From positions 744,001 through 808,000 of the forward strand of contig NZ_JACBZA010000001.1 in assembly GCF_013408535.1 (NCBI RefSeq): DNA of 64,000 bases, read 5' to 3'. The position numbers and the translations under genes were made by a program. The notes under the pieces are model-generated. The model was not told where the DNA came from. It saw nothing but the letters and a program-made list of their open reading frames with translations, and did no database searches. Shown piece by piece: positions 34,508-43,988 of this stretch; position 1 is the first letter of the stretch, and every line of letters begins with the position of its first letter. This DNA comes from Actinopolymorpha cephalotaxi (lineage in GTDB: Bacteria; Actinomycetota; Actinomycetes; Propionibacteriales; Actinopolymorphaceae).

Positions 34508-35805
34508 GCGGCGCACTGTCGCCGTACCGCTCTCACCCACGACTGGACGGCTCGGTCCTGCTGGCGGTCTGCGCCGGCGTCCTGGTCCTGGTCGCGGTGG
34601 TCGAGACGGCCGTCCGCGGTGTCGCGGCACCCGCCGTGGCGGGCGTGTTCGGGTGCCTCGTCGCGGTCGGGGAGATGGTGCGACTGCGGCTGCCCGACGA
34701 CCGGGTGCAGGCGCCGATCGGGCTCGCCACGGCCCTGGGATACGCCCTGCTCAGTCACCTGCCCACCGAGGGGCGGGCGTCCCACTCGATCCTGCAGACC
34801 GTCGCGGTGACCTCCGGTGGCATGCTCGCCGGCGCGCTCCCGCACGTGCTCGCCGGCCGGTCGGCCGAGCTGGAGGGCATCGCCCGGCGGGTGCTCGTCG
34901 TGGCCGGGGTCGCCCTGCTGTTCCGCCCGCTGGTTCTGGACGAGGACCTGTTCGCCGCGTTCGACAGTCACGTCCCCTCCGACTACGTCCTGCTCACGGT
35001 GGTCGTCGGCCTGGTCGCCTGGCCACTGGAGGCGGTGCTGGCCGCCGGGGTCGCGGCCAGCCAGCAGTGGGGGCCGTTCCGGGCGCTGCTGCGCAACGAG
35101 CTCGGCGCGTTCTTCGGCATCGGCGCGGCGATCGCCTCCACCGGTGTGCTCATCCCGCTGGCCACCTGGGAGGTCGGTCTGTGGGGCCTGCCGCTGGTGA
35201 CCATCCCGCTGCTGCTGGCCCAGCTGTCCTACCGCCGCTACGCCGCGATCAGGCGTACGCAGGTGCAGACCATCCAGGCGCTGTCGCGGGCCACCGAGGT
35301 CGGCGGCTACACCGACGCCGGGCACGCTCGCCGGGTCACCGACCTCGCCCTCGCCATCGGCCGCGACCTGGGCCTGCCCGAACGCCGGATGCGGGTGCTG
35401 CAGTACGCCGGTCTGATGCACGACCTCGGCCAGCTCTCCCTCGCCGACGCCATCCCCGGCGGCGCGACCGTACTGGTGACTCCGGACGAGCGTCGGCGCA
35501 TCGCGACCTTCGGCGCGCAGGTCGTCCGCCAGGCCGGTGTCCTGGAGGACGTCGCGGAGGTGGTGGAGGCGCAGTCCGAGCCGTACCGCCGCCCGCACCT
35601 GCCCGACGACCCGACCGTGCCGCAGGAGAGCCGGATCATCAAGGTCGTCAACGCCTACGACGACATGGTGGGCCGGGCCACCAGCGAGGACGCCCGGCTG
35701 GAGGCGCTGGAGGGGCTTCGGCTCGGGATGGCGTACGAGTACGACCCGCGGGTCGTCGCCTCGCTGGCGAGGGTCCTCGACCGGGTGACGCCGGCCCCAC
35801 GCTGA
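34504..35805 (+). CDS. Second integral membrane HD-domain protein, GYP motif degenerate
   Basis: 433 residues with the same layout as the preceding protein: several N-terminal membrane helices (SVLLAVCAGVLVLVAVVET onward to about residue 245), then an HD domain. The HD pair is kept (GLMHDLGQLS) and GHARRV is present. The HHExxDGxGYP segment is replaced by a stretch around EAQSEPYRRPHLPDDP, so catalysis is doubtful. It probably arose by duplication and may form a complex with its neighbour, sensing or regulating it. The GTG start overlaps the upstream stop. Confidence 0.85.
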   Translation: MSGALSPYRSHPRLDGSVLLAVCAGVLVLVAVVETAVRGVAAPAVAGVFGCLVAVGEMVRLRLPDDRVQAPIGLATALGYALLSHLPTEGRASHSILQTVAVTSGGMLAGALPHVLAGRSAELEGIARRVLVVAGVALLFRPLVLDEDLFAAFDSHVPSDYVLLTVVVGLVAWPLEAVLAAGVAASQQWGPFRALLRNELGAFFGIGAAIASTGVLIPLATWEVGLWGLPLVTIPLLLAQLSYRRYAAIRRTQVQTIQALSRATEVGGYTDAGHARRVTDLALAIGRDLGLPERRMRVLQYAGLMHDLGQLSLADAIPGGATVLVTPDERRRIATFGAQVVRQAGVLEDVAEVVEAQSEPYRRPHLPDDPTVPQESRIIKVVNAYDDMVGRATSEDARLEALEGLRLGMAYEYDPRVVASLARVLDRVTPAPR

Positions 35806-35885
35806 CGGCGGGCCGGACGGCGGGCCATCGTGCCGGTCCCGCTCGGCGTGATTGGATGGCGGGCGGTCCAGGGGAAGGAGAGGCC

Positions 35886-36101
35886 GTGGCCGAGCAGGTC
35901 AGAGCGGAAATGGTCGCCAACGTGTTCGAGGTCGCGGTGCATTCCGGCGACCCGGTGCAGGCGGGGCAGATGCTGCTGGTGCTGGAGTCGATGAAGATGG
36001 AGATCCCCGTCCTCGCCGAGCACGCCGGCCGGGTCCGCGAGGTCACCGTCAAGCCCGGCGAGGTCGTGCAGGAAGGTGACGTGCTCGTCGTCCTCGACTG
36101 A
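35886..36101 (+). CDS. Stand-alone biotin/lipoyl attachment domain protein
   Basis: 71 residues forming a single biotinyl domain: VFEVAVHSGDPVQAGQMLLV, the biotinylation motif LESMKMEIPV (Lys at about residue 36), and GEVVQEGDVLVVLD. It would be a free biotin carboxyl carrier protein for an acyl-CoA carboxylase encoded elsewhere. GTG start with AAGGAG some bases upstream. It follows the HD genes by 80 bases; a functional link is unproven. Confidence 0.9.
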   Translation: MAEQVRAEMVANVFEVAVHSGDPVQAGQMLLVLESMKMEIPVLAEHAGRVREVTVKPGEVVQEGDVLVVLD

Positions 36102-36142
36102 GCCGCGTGCACACCGTGCCGCCGCCGGAGGCCGCGTCGCCC

Positions 36143-37165
36143 TCAGACCTCGCGGCGGTAGGCGAGCAGGGTGACACCCGGCACGGGACGCCAGTCGCGG
36201 TCGGGCACCCGGCCGAAGCCGAGGCGTTCGTACAGCCGGTGCGACCGGTGCCCGACTGTTGTCGTCGACAGCACCACCGCGTGGTGGCCGTCGGCGTGGG
36301 CGCGCGCAAGCATGGTGCGGACGAGCAGCTCGCCGACGCCACGGCCCCGGGCGGGCGGTGCCACCGCGAGCATCCGGAACTCTCCCTCGCCCGGCCCGCT
36401 CAGCTCCTGGTACGTCGACCCGGCCGGGCAGTAGGTCACCGTGCCCAGCACGGCGGCCCCGGTCCGCGGGACAGCCCCCTCGACAGCCCCGTCGGCAGCC
36501 CTGTCGGCAGCCTCGTCGACGGCCACCATCAGGGACGCCTCGACGGCCCGCCGCTTGGTGTCGAGCAGCGCCTCGGCGTAGTCGTCCGCGTCGCCCAGCA
36601 GGCCGTCCCGCTGGTACGCCGCCAGCGTCACCTGGCCCGCCGCGGCGTACTCCTCCGGACGTGCCTCCCGGACCACCGGCGCGGGCGGCAGGGAGCGGAC
36701 GTAGGCACGCAGCGGCTCGCCGGACTCCGTCACCCAGTCGCGCACGGGTGTGCGGACGAAGCCGAGGCGTTCGTAGCGGCGGTGGGCATCGACCATGGAA
36801 TCGGTGGTCGTCAGCGCGACCGTGGTCTCCCCGGCCAGCCGGGCACGTACGGCACACTCCTCGATCAACGCGGTGCCGACGCCGCCACGGCGCGCCTGCG
36901 GGGCGACCGCGAGCATCCGCAGCATCGCTTCCTGCGGCGGAACCTCGGTCCAGCGCGTGCCGGGCAGGGTGAGCGTCGCGGTGCCGACCACCCGGCCGGC
37001 GTCGACCGCGACGAGCACGTCGGTGGCGGGGTCCTCCGCCCGCCGCCGGGTGTCGGCCAGGGCCGGGAGGTAGTGGGGATGGACCAGGCTCTCGCCGCCG
37101 TAGACCTCGCCCAGCAGGCGGCTCACGGCGGCGTACTCGCTCGGGCGGGCGTCGCGGACCAGCAT
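36143..37165 (-). CDS. Tandem GNAT N-acetyltransferase (two domains)
   Basis: 340 residues with two GNAT domains. Domain 1 (residues about 1-160) has MLAVAPQARRGGVGTALIEE and ERLGFVRTPVRDW. Domain 2 (about 170-340) has MLAVAPPARGRGVGELLVRT and ERLGFGRVPDRDW. Both keep the acetyl-CoA loop, so both could be active. The halves resemble each other, indicating an internal duplication. Substrate unknown. The linker in domain 2 has an Ala/Asp repeat (DEAADRAADGAVEGAV). Confidence 0.85.
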   Translation of the reverse strand: MLVRDARPSEYAAVSRLLGEVYGGESLVHPHYLPALADTRRRAEDPATDVLVAVDAGRVVGTATLTLPGTRWTEVPPQEAMLRMLAVAPQARRGGVGTALIEECAVRARLAGETTVALTTTDSMVDAHRRYERLGFVRTPVRDWVTESGEPLRAYVRSLPPAPVVREARPEEYAAAGQVTLAAYQRDGLLGDADDYAEALLDTKRRAVEASLMVAVDEAADRAADGAVEGAVPRTGAAVLGTVTYCPAGSTYQELSGPGEGEFRMLAVAPPARGRGVGELLVRTMLARAHADGHHAVVLSTTTVGHRSHRLYERLGFGRVPDRDWRPVPGVTLLAYRREV

Positions 37166-37233
37166 CCGTCCGTTATAGCCGAGGCGACCGACAGCCCGTC
37201 GGACAGCCCGGGCGGGATGGACCCGGCCGCTCC

Positions 37234-38943
37234 TCAGACGCCGAAGGTGGACCGGGGGTACGGGATCTCCGGGTCGGTGAGCACGTTGAGGAGGTACGGC
37301 ACGTCGGAGTCGAACGCGCGTTTCAGCGCCGGCCCGATGTCGTCCGGGCGGGCCACCGTCTCGCCGGCCCCGCCCAGGGCGCGCACGACCTCGTCGTAGC
37401 GGGTGGCCGGCGCCAGGTCGGTGGCGACGTCGTAGCCGTACAGCATCCGCATCGGGTGCTTCTCCAGCGCCCAGCAGCCGTTGTTGCCGACGACCATCAC
37501 CACCGGCAGCCGGTGCCGCACCAGCGTGTCGACGTCCAGCAGCGACATCCCGGCGGCGCCGTCACCGAGCAGCAGCACGACCTGCGAGGACGGCCGGCTC
37601 ACCCGCGCGGCGATCGCCGCGCCGAGGCCCGCGCCGAGACAGCCGAACGGCCCGGGATCCAGCCAGCAGCCCGGGCGGCCCGGCTCGACGTACTTCCCGG
37701 CGAACGACACGAAGTCACCGCCGTCACCGATCACCACGGCGTCCTCGGCCAGCACGCGGCGCAGCTCGCCGTAGATGCGGGCCGGGTGGATCGGGTCGCT
37801 GTCCACGGCCAGCAGCGCGGCGTCGCGGGCCCGCGCCGCCTGCTCGCTCGCCCGCAGCTCGGCGGACCAGGCCGTCCAGCCGGGGCGGCGCAGCACCTGC
37901 TCCCACGCCGTGGCCAGAGTGGCCAGCGTGATCCGCAGCGGCCCGGCCGCGGCGGCCGCGAGGGGAACGTGGCGGGCCAGCTGGTCCGGTGCGTCGGCGA
38001 CGTGCACGACCTTCGCCTGCGGCGTACCGTCACGGCCGCCGAAGGAGCCGTACGCCAGCCGGAAGTCCAGCGGCGTGCCCACCACGATGGCCAGGTCGCA
38101 GCGTCCCACGGCGACCGAGCGGGCCCGGGACACCAGCTGCGGGTGCCCGGGTGGGAAGACCCCGCGCCCCATGCCGTTGGTGACCACCGGTAGCTCGAGC
38201 TCCTCGACCAGCGTGCGGGCGGCACAGTCGGCTCGATCGAGGTAGACGTCGGAGCCGAGCACCAGCAGTGGGCGCTGGGCGGACCCGAGCAGGGTCGCGA
38301 TCTCACCCACGGCCTCGGCATCCGGCACACCGAGGTCGGGTTCGGCCACCTCGGGCACGGACGCGGAGGTGCGGCTGTAGAGCTGGTCCATGGGTACGTC
38401 GAGGAAGACCGGGCCCCGGTGCCTGGTGCCGGCGAGTCGGAACGCGCGGTCCACCGCCGGGACGATCTCGTCCACGGTCGGGACGGTCGCGGCCAGCTTG
38501 GTGACCGGGGCGAGCAGCGGCGGGTGGTCCAGCTCCTGCAGGCTGCCCGCACCCCACCGCTGGGTCGGCGCTCGGCCACCGAGCAGCACCAGCGGCGACC
38601 CCGCCTGGTGGGCCTGGGTCACCGCGCTCACCGCGTTCGTGACGCCCGGGCCCGCGGTCACGACGGCCAGGCCGGGGGTGCGGGTGAGCTTGCCGATCGC
38701 CTCGGCCGCGAACACCGCGGTCTGCTCGTGCCGGACGTCGACCAGGCGCAGCGGGGGAGGCGACGGCCGCTCGGCGCCGCCGACAGCCGCGTCGTACAGC
38801 GGGAAGACATGGGCGCCGGACAGGGTGAACATCGCGGAGACCCCGTGTGCCCGGGCCACCGCGACCGCGAGGTCGCCGCCGTGCCCCTCACGCACCACCG
38901 AGCCCTGCGAGCCCCCGGAGCCGGTCTGCTCGATCTCGGTCAT
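37234..38943 (-). CDS. Thiamine-diphosphate-dependent enzyme, acetolactate-synthase-like
   Basis: 569 residues of the AHAS/pyruvate-oxidase superfamily. The N-terminal PYR domain has the cofactor-activating Glu in DVRHEQTAVFAAEAIGKLTR. The C-terminal PP domain has the ThDP motif GDGAAGMSLLDVDTLV ending VVGNNGC. A dinucleotide-like central domain lies between. It resembles the IlvG/IlvX-type large subunit paralogues of actinomycetes, which lack a small subunit partner; none is adjacent. Real substrate may be acetolactate or another 2-keto acid. Start GTG/ATG region at 38943. Confidence 0.85.
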   Translation of the reverse strand: MTEIEQTGSGGSQGSVVREGHGGDLAVAVARAHGVSAMFTLSGAHVFPLYDAAVGGAERPSPPPLRLVDVRHEQTAVFAAEAIGKLTRTPGLAVVTAGPGVTNAVSAVTQAHQAGSPLVLLGGRAPTQRWGAGSLQELDHPPLLAPVTKLAATVPTVDEIVPAVDRAFRLAGTRHRGPVFLDVPMDQLYSRTSASVPEVAEPDLGVPDAEAVGEIATLLGSAQRPLLVLGSDVYLDRADCAARTLVEELELPVVTNGMGRGVFPPGHPQLVSRARSVAVGRCDLAIVVGTPLDFRLAYGSFGGRDGTPQAKVVHVADAPDQLARHVPLAAAAAGPLRITLATLATAWEQVLRRPGWTAWSAELRASEQAARARDAALLAVDSDPIHPARIYGELRRVLAEDAVVIGDGGDFVSFAGKYVEPGRPGCWLDPGPFGCLGAGLGAAIAARVSRPSSQVVLLLGDGAAGMSLLDVDTLVRHRLPVVMVVGNNGCWALEKHPMRMLYGYDVATDLAPATRYDEVVRALGGAGETVARPDDIGPALKRAFDSDVPYLLNVLTDPEIPYPRSTFGV

Positions 38944-38996
38944 GCCCGAAACCTACCCTGCGGTAGCCCGCATCCATCCACTATTGGGGTACATCT

Positions 38997-40658
38997 CTAC
39001 GCCTCCGCGGCCGCGCCGGACTTTCCGGCCGTACCCGGGGTCACCACGTCCCGTACCCCCGGCTCTCCGGCATCGGCGACGTAGTCGTGGGGCTCGGTGT
39101 GGTCCTGACCGTTCGGCACCTTCAGCGCCCGCAGGACCACGGTCGCCACGACCGTCACCGCGACGTTGAGCACCCACGCCGTCATCGCGACGTAGCCCTT
39201 CTCGCCCAGCAGCGGGATGCTCGCCGTGGATCCGCCGAAGTGCTGCGCCCCGGTGAGCGGGTTGGGGATGTTGTACGCCGTCCAGGTGCCGTAGGCCATC
39301 CCGACCGCCCATCCGGCGAACAGCGCCCAGCGGTGGAACCACCGGGTGTAGAGCCCGAAGACGATCGCGGGGAAGGTCTGCAGGATCCAGATGCCACCGA
39401 GCAACTGCAGGTTGATGGCGTAGCTCTTGTCCAGGCCCAGCACGAAGATCAGCGCGCCGAACTTCACCACCAGCGAGACAAGCTTGGCTTGCCTGGCCTC
39501 CGCGGCGTGACTGGCGCCCGGGCGCAGGAACGCCTTGTAGACGTTGCGGGTCCACAGATTGGCCGCGGCGATGGACATGATCGCGGCCGGCACCAGCGCG
39601 CCGATCGCGACCGCGGCGAAGGCCACCCCGGCGAACCAGCTCGGGAACATCGCGTCGAACAACATCGGCACCGACAGCTGCGCGTTGGGCTTGCCGTTCA
39701 GCCCGACCGGCTTGATCCCGGCCGCGATCGCCATGAAGCCGAGCAGGGCGAGCAGGGCGAGCAGGAAGGAGTACGCCGGCAGGATCGCGGCGTTGCGGCG
39801 TGGCACGGAACGGTTCTTCGACGACAGGACGGCGGTGATCGCGTGTGGGTACATGAACAACGCCATCGCCGAACCCAGCGCCAGCGTGGCGTACGGCCAG
39901 GCCTGGCCGACGGCGGCGAAGGAGAAGCCCACCGGATGCCCGCCGGCGCCGTCCGCGGCGGTGAACTTCTTCTCCGCCGCGTCGAAGATGCCGCCCCAAC
40001 CGCCCAGCCTGGTGGGGATGTAGACGACGGCCACCACGATCACGAGGTAGATCAGCAGGTCCTTGACGAACGCGATCAGCGCGGGTGCGCGCAGCCCGGA
40101 CGAGTAGGTGTAGGCGGCGAGGACCGCGAACGCGAGGAAGAGCGGGGCGTCGGCGAGCAGGATGTTGCCCGAGCCGCCCAGGCCCATCACCTCGAACACG
40201 GCCTGGATTCCGACCAGCTGCAACGCGATGTAGGGCATCGTGGCCAGGATGCCGGTGAGGGCGACGGCCAGGGCGAGGGCTCGGGAGCCGAAGCGTCCCT
40301 GCACGAAGTCGGCCGGGGTGACGTAGCCACGGCGGTGCGACACCGACCACAGCCTCGGCAGGAACAAGAACACCAACGGATACACGATGATCGTGTACGG
40401 CACCGCGAAGAAGCCCTGCGCGCCGGAGGCGAACATCACCGCGGGTACGGCGACGAAGGTGTACGCGGTGTAGAGGTCGCCGCCGAGCAGGAACCACGTC
40501 ACCCACGTACCGAACCGCCGGCCGCCCAGGCCCCATTCGTCCAGGCTGGCCAGCGAGTCACCCCGCTTCCACCGGGCGGCCTTGAAGCCGAGCACGGTCA
40601 CCGCGACGAACAACACCACGACCACCGCGAGGGCGGTGGCGTCAATCCCGGCTTTCAT
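38997..40658 (-). CDS. Sodium:solute symporter (SSS), MctP-like monocarboxylate permease
   Basis: 553 residues with about 13 membrane helices. The second-helix region LDEWGLGGRRFGTWVTWFLLGGDLYTAYTF is typical of the SSS monocarboxylate branch. The C-terminal tail is hydrophilic. It probably imports acetate, lactate, pyruvate or similar acids with a cation. It is coupled to the upstream DUF3311 gene by a 4-base overlap, a standard pairing for this branch. Confidence 0.9.
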   Translation of the reverse strand: MKAGIDATALAVVVVLFVAVTVLGFKAARWKRGDSLASLDEWGLGGRRFGTWVTWFLLGGDLYTAYTFVAVPAVMFASGAQGFFAVPYTIIVYPLVFLFLPRLWSVSHRRGYVTPADFVQGRFGSRALALAVALTGILATMPYIALQLVGIQAVFEVMGLGGSGNILLADAPLFLAFAVLAAYTYSSGLRAPALIAFVKDLLIYLVIVVAVVYIPTRLGGWGGIFDAAEKKFTAADGAGGHPVGFSFAAVGQAWPYATLALGSAMALFMYPHAITAVLSSKNRSVPRRNAAILPAYSFLLALLALLGFMAIAAGIKPVGLNGKPNAQLSVPMLFDAMFPSWFAGVAFAAVAIGALVPAAIMSIAAANLWTRNVYKAFLRPGASHAAEARQAKLVSLVVKFGALIFVLGLDKSYAINLQLLGGIWILQTFPAIVFGLYTRWFHRWALFAGWAVGMAYGTWTAYNIPNPLTGAQHFGGSTASIPLLGEKGYVAMTAWVLNVAVTVVATVVLRALKVPNGQDHTEPHDYVADAGEPGVRDVVTPGTAGKSGAAAEA

Positions 40659-40972
40659 CGAGTACCGCCTTCGGTCCGGTCGGTCGGCCGCATCGTCTGG
40701 GTCGTGCCACCCGCGCCGGTCGACGCCGAGACGCCGCGCCGGCGGTTCTCCCGCCGCACCAGCAGGTAGGCCGCGATCGTGCACAGGGCGGAAAGGAAGA
40801 TCCACAGGATCTGGTACCAGTAGAAGAACGGGAACGCCCCGAGGCGGGGCTCCACCCTGGAGTACGACGTCACCCACAACGTGCCCACGAACGGCGCGGC
40901 GAGCAGCACCGCGACCACCACCCGGGTGGGTGTGACCAGTGGTGCGGAGCTGCGTGTTGCTGGTGCCACCAT
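40655..40972 (-). CDS. DUF3311 small membrane protein, symporter partner
   Basis: 105 residues with two membrane helices (VVVAVLLAAPFVGTLWV and FFYWYQILWIFLSALCTIAAYLLV). The second carries the FPFFYWYQ signature of DUF3311. It overlaps the symporter start (ATGA) and is probably an accessory subunit. ATG at 40972. Confidence 0.85.
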   Translation of the reverse strand: MVAPATRSSAPLVTPTRVVVAVLLAAPFVGTLWVTSYSRVEPRLGAFPFFYWYQILWIFLSALCTIAAYLLVRRENRRRGVSASTGAGGTTQTMRPTDRTEGGTR

Positions 40973-41112
40973 GACAACCTCCGTCGGCCTACGACGACGT
41001 ACGACGACCCTCCGCGCTGGACAGCCGCGACGAGAGTAGTGCCCGACCCGGTTCGGGGAAAGGGTTGTGACCGCGACGCGCCCTTCGCGTCGGCGGCGAA
41101 GGCCTGGGAACG

Positions 41113-42021
41113 TCAGCGCGAGGGCGCGGAGAACAGCCCCGGCCTGCTGGCCCGCAGCACCCGCAACAGCACCAGCAGCAGGTCGGCGCGTACGTGCGGA
41201 GGTGTTCCGAACAACGCCACGTCGCGTGGTGTCTGCTGCCCCACGACGCCGAGCGCGAGCTGAAGGTGAAGCGCCCGCAGGAACGAACCGGTGTTGCCGG
41301 CGACCGGAGTGGGCCACTCGGGCCAGGGCTCGCCGTCGTCGACCTTCGGCGGAACCAACGTGGCGGCGAGGCGTTCGATCCACGGCTCCAGCACGTCGAC
41401 GCCGAGCAGGTTGCGGTGGAGAACGGTCATCACCGCGAACGCCAGCCGGTCGTCCTCACCGCCCCGGAAGTGCAGCCCGGAGGGCGTGAGCAACCGGTCG
41501 GCCACCACGTCGAGCAGCACGGTGAGCTCGAGCTTGTCGAAGTGTTCGGAGCGGGCCAGCGCGGCGAGCAGGTCGGCGCCGTGGGCGATCGCGTGCGCCC
41601 AGCCGCGCCCGTCGACATACCCGCGGAGATCGCGTTCCCGCACGAACCACGACGCCGCACGGTCGCCCCAGCGGAAGACCGCGTCGGAGTGCAGCACCCT
41701 GGCCGTCTGGTCGCGCAGCACCGCCTCGGCCAGCAACCTGGCCGAGCCGGCCCGCCGGAACACGGTGTCGGTGCCGTCATCGCCGAGCCCGGTGTACAGG
41801 CCCTCGGCCACCCCGTCGCCGAACCCGGTCAGCAGGTCGTCGTACACCCCGTCGCTCATCCAGGTGAGGAGCACCGGCAGGGCGATTCCGTCGCGCACCC
41901 GGGGGTCGGGGTCGCCGAGCATCTGCACGAGCTCGGCGGTCAGGTCGTCGAGGGGACGGTCGTCGGGCAGCCTGAAACCGCTGGCGCGGATGTGTTCCCA
42001 GTAACCTGACCGAACCCCCAC
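41113..42021 (-). CDS. DUF2785 family protein
   Basis: 302 residues, soluble and mainly helical, with the family pieces GRGWAHAIAHGADLLAAL and RAGSARLLAEAVL. HEAT-like helical repeats are suggested by the regular spacing of Leu/Ala. No catalytic function is known. It is divergent from pdtaS with 112 bases between. Confidence 0.8.
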   Translation of the reverse strand: MGVRSGYWEHIRASGFRLPDDRPLDDLTAELVQMLGDPDPRVRDGIALPVLLTWMSDGVYDDLLTGFGDGVAEGLYTGLGDDGTDTVFRRAGSARLLAEAVLRDQTARVLHSDAVFRWGDRAASWFVRERDLRGYVDGRGWAHAIAHGADLLAALARSEHFDKLELTVLLDVVADRLLTPSGLHFRGGEDDRLAFAVMTVLHRNLLGVDVLEPWIERLAATLVPPKVDDGEPWPEWPTPVAGNTGSFLRALHLQLALGVVGQQTPRDVALFGTPPHVRADLLLVLLRVLRASRPGLFSAPSR

Positions 42022-42133
42022 GGGGACATCCTTCCAGACATACGCGTACTCCGCGTGCTATCGAGGACCGCCCGGGCGTGATCGAACCGCCGCAGGCGGC
42101 GAGAGTAGCGCGCCCTCCGGTTACGCTCTCGGC

Positions 42134-43633
42134 GTGCCCTCCCTCGATGACGTGGTCCGCCAGTACACCGAGCTCGCCGAGCTCGATCGTGAGTGGCTGC
42201 ACCGGCTGGTGGCCGAATGGCAGATGCTCGCGGACCTGTCGTTCGCCGATCTCGTCCTGTGGGTTCCGGACCGGGAGCGGCTGGGGTTCTGGGCGTGCGC
42301 GCAGATGCGCCCGACGACGGGACCGACCGCCCACCTGGACGACCTGGTGGGCTCGTTCGTGCCGCGGGGCCGCCGGCAGTTGCTGGACACCGCCTTCGAC
42401 GAGGGCCGGATCTGCCGGGAGGGCGACCCGGAGTGGCGCGACGAGGTGCCGGTCCGGGTCGAGACCATTCCGGTGCGGCGCGCCGGCCGGGTGCTCGGCG
42501 TCATCACCCGCAACACCAACTTGCTTTCGGTCCGAACGCCAAGCCGGCTGGAGCTGACGTACCTCAAGACCGCGGCGGATCTCGCGCAGATGATCAGCGA
42601 GGGCGGGTTTCCGCTGCCGGGGGAGCGAGCCGACCTCGACGCGGCGCCCCGGGTGGGTGACGGTCTGGTCCGGCTCGACGTGGACGGGGTCGTGACGTAC
42701 GCGAGTCCCAACGCGCAGTCGGCGTATCGCCGGCTGGGCCTGACCGGTGACCTCCTCGGCTGTCACCTGGGAACGATCACGGCGGGCCTGCTGCCGCCGT
42801 CGCGCCTGCCGGTGGACGAGGCCATTCCGGTGCTCATCTCCGGTCGCGCACCTCGCCAGACCGAGGTGGAGAACAACGGCGCGGTGGTCACCATGCGGGT
42901 GATCCCGTTGGTGCCGAACGCCAGCCAGGTGGGCGCGCTGGTGCTGGTTCGCGACGTCACGGACCTACGCCGGCGCGAGCGCGAGCTTCTCACCAAGGAC
43001 GCGACCATCCGCGAGATCCACCACCGTGTCAAGAACAACTTGCAGACGGTGGCGGCCCTGCTCCGCCTGCAGGCGCGTCGCATCGGCGCGGCCGGTGGCC
43101 GGGAGGCGCTGGAGGAGGCGGTCCGGCGGGTGGGCACGATCGCGATCGTGCACGAGACCCTGTCGACGGCGTTCGAGGAACGCGTGGAGTTCGACGAGGT
43201 GGCCGACCGGGTGCTGGCGATGGTGGCCGAGGTGTCGGTTCCGGAGACCCGGGTGGTGCCCCGGCGGGTCGGCTCGTTCGGTCTGCTCGGGGCGGAAACG
43301 GCGACACCGTTGGCGATGGTGATCACCGAGGTCGCGCAGAACGCCGTCCAGCACGGCGTGGGCCGGCGGGGCGGCCGGGTCGAGGTGATCGCCGACCGGT
43401 CGGCGGGCCGGTTGCGCGTGGTGGTCGAGGACGACGGTCAGGGCCTGCCCGCCGACTTCGACGTGGAGCGTTCGGGTCAGCTGGGCCTGCAGATCGTGCG
43501 CACCCTGGTGGAGAGCGAACTCGGCGGGGTGCTGTCGATCGGCGGCCGGGACGAAGGCAGCGGAACGCGGGTCGTGGTCGATCTTCCCGACGAGGGGCAG
43601 CCACGCGGTCGCGGCCGGCACGCACAGCTCTGA
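42134..43633 (+). CDS. pdtaS: Sensor histidine kinase PdtaS (HisKA_2 type)
   Basis: 499 residues, all soluble. N-terminal GAF-type domain (residues about 1-160), PAS domain (about 170-285), then HisKA_2 with the phospho-acceptor His in IREIHHRVKNNLQTVAALLRLQARR (about residues 295-319). An HATPase with the N box ITEVAQNAVQHG and G box EDDGQGLPADFD completes the protein. Its partner PdtaR is an ANTAR response regulator acting on RNA; pdtaR is not in the window. GTG start. It converges on whiB1, as in mycobacteria. Confidence 0.92.
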   Translation: MPSLDDVVRQYTELAELDREWLHRLVAEWQMLADLSFADLVLWVPDRERLGFWACAQMRPTTGPTAHLDDLVGSFVPRGRRQLLDTAFDEGRICREGDPEWRDEVPVRVETIPVRRAGRVLGVITRNTNLLSVRTPSRLELTYLKTAADLAQMISEGGFPLPGERADLDAAPRVGDGLVRLDVDGVVTYASPNAQSAYRRLGLTGDLLGCHLGTITAGLLPPSRLPVDEAIPVLISGRAPRQTEVENNGAVVTMRVIPLVPNASQVGALVLVRDVTDLRRRERELLTKDATIREIHHRVKNNLQTVAALLRLQARRIGAAGGREALEEAVRRVGTIAIVHETLSTAFEERVEFDEVADRVLAMVAEVSVPETRVVPRRVGSFGLLGAETATPLAMVITEVAQNAVQHGVGRRGGRVEVIADRSAGRLRVVVEDDGQGLPADFDVERSGQLGLQIVRTLVESELGGVLSIGGRDEGSGTRVVVDLPDEGQPRGRGRHAQL

Positions 43634-43691
43634 CGTCGCCGACCGTCCGTGGACATGAAATCCGGGAACACGAAATCCGGGGACGTGAAAC

Positions 43692-43720
43692 AAGCCCCCG
43701 CCCACTGGGCGAGGGCTGTT
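43692..43720. terminator. Bidirectional terminator between pdtaS and whiB1
   Basis: AAGCCCCCGCCC-ACT-GGGCGAGGGCT stem with one mismatch (43692-43717). On the minus strand it is followed by TGTTTC, on the plus strand by GTT. It serves the two convergent genes. Confidence 0.75.
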
Positions 43721-43736
43721 CCGAGGCGTCGCGAAA

Positions 43737-43988
43737 TCAGATGATGCGGGCCCGGGAGCGGGCGGCGCGGCGCTTGAGCGCCCGTCGCTCTTCTTCGCTC
43801 ATTCCGCCCCAGACACCGGCATCCTGGCCGGTTTCAAGGGCCCACTGCAGACAGAGGTCGACGACTTCACAACGACGGCAGACCGCCTTGGCCTCCTCGA
43901 TCTGCAGGAGCGCGGGCCCGGTGTTCCCAATCGGGAAGAACAGCTCAGGGTCCTCGTCCCGGCAGATGGCCCGGTGGCGCCAGTCCAT
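43737..43988 (-). CDS. whiB1: WhiB1 iron-sulfur transcription factor
   Basis: 83 residues. Cluster ligands are visible: Cys in AICRDEDPELFF, Cys-x2-Cys in VCRRCEVVDLC with a fourth Cys after five residues. GVWGGMSEEERRALKRR is the G[VI]WGG turn plus basic DNA-binding tail. It carries a nitric-oxide-sensitive 4Fe-4S cluster and binds the primary sigma factor. The length and WALETGQDAGVWGG pattern match WhiB1 better than other WhiB classes. A Crp-like site lies upstream. Confidence 0.95.
   Translation of the reverse strand: MDWRHRAICRDEDPELFFPIGNTGPALLQIEEAKAVCRRCEVVDLCLQWALETGQDAGVWGGMSEEERRALKRRAARSRARII

Noticed and set aside
39087-40769. 560-codon plus-strand frame
   Set aside because: Shadow of the sodium-solute symporter; His/Arg/Gln-rich.
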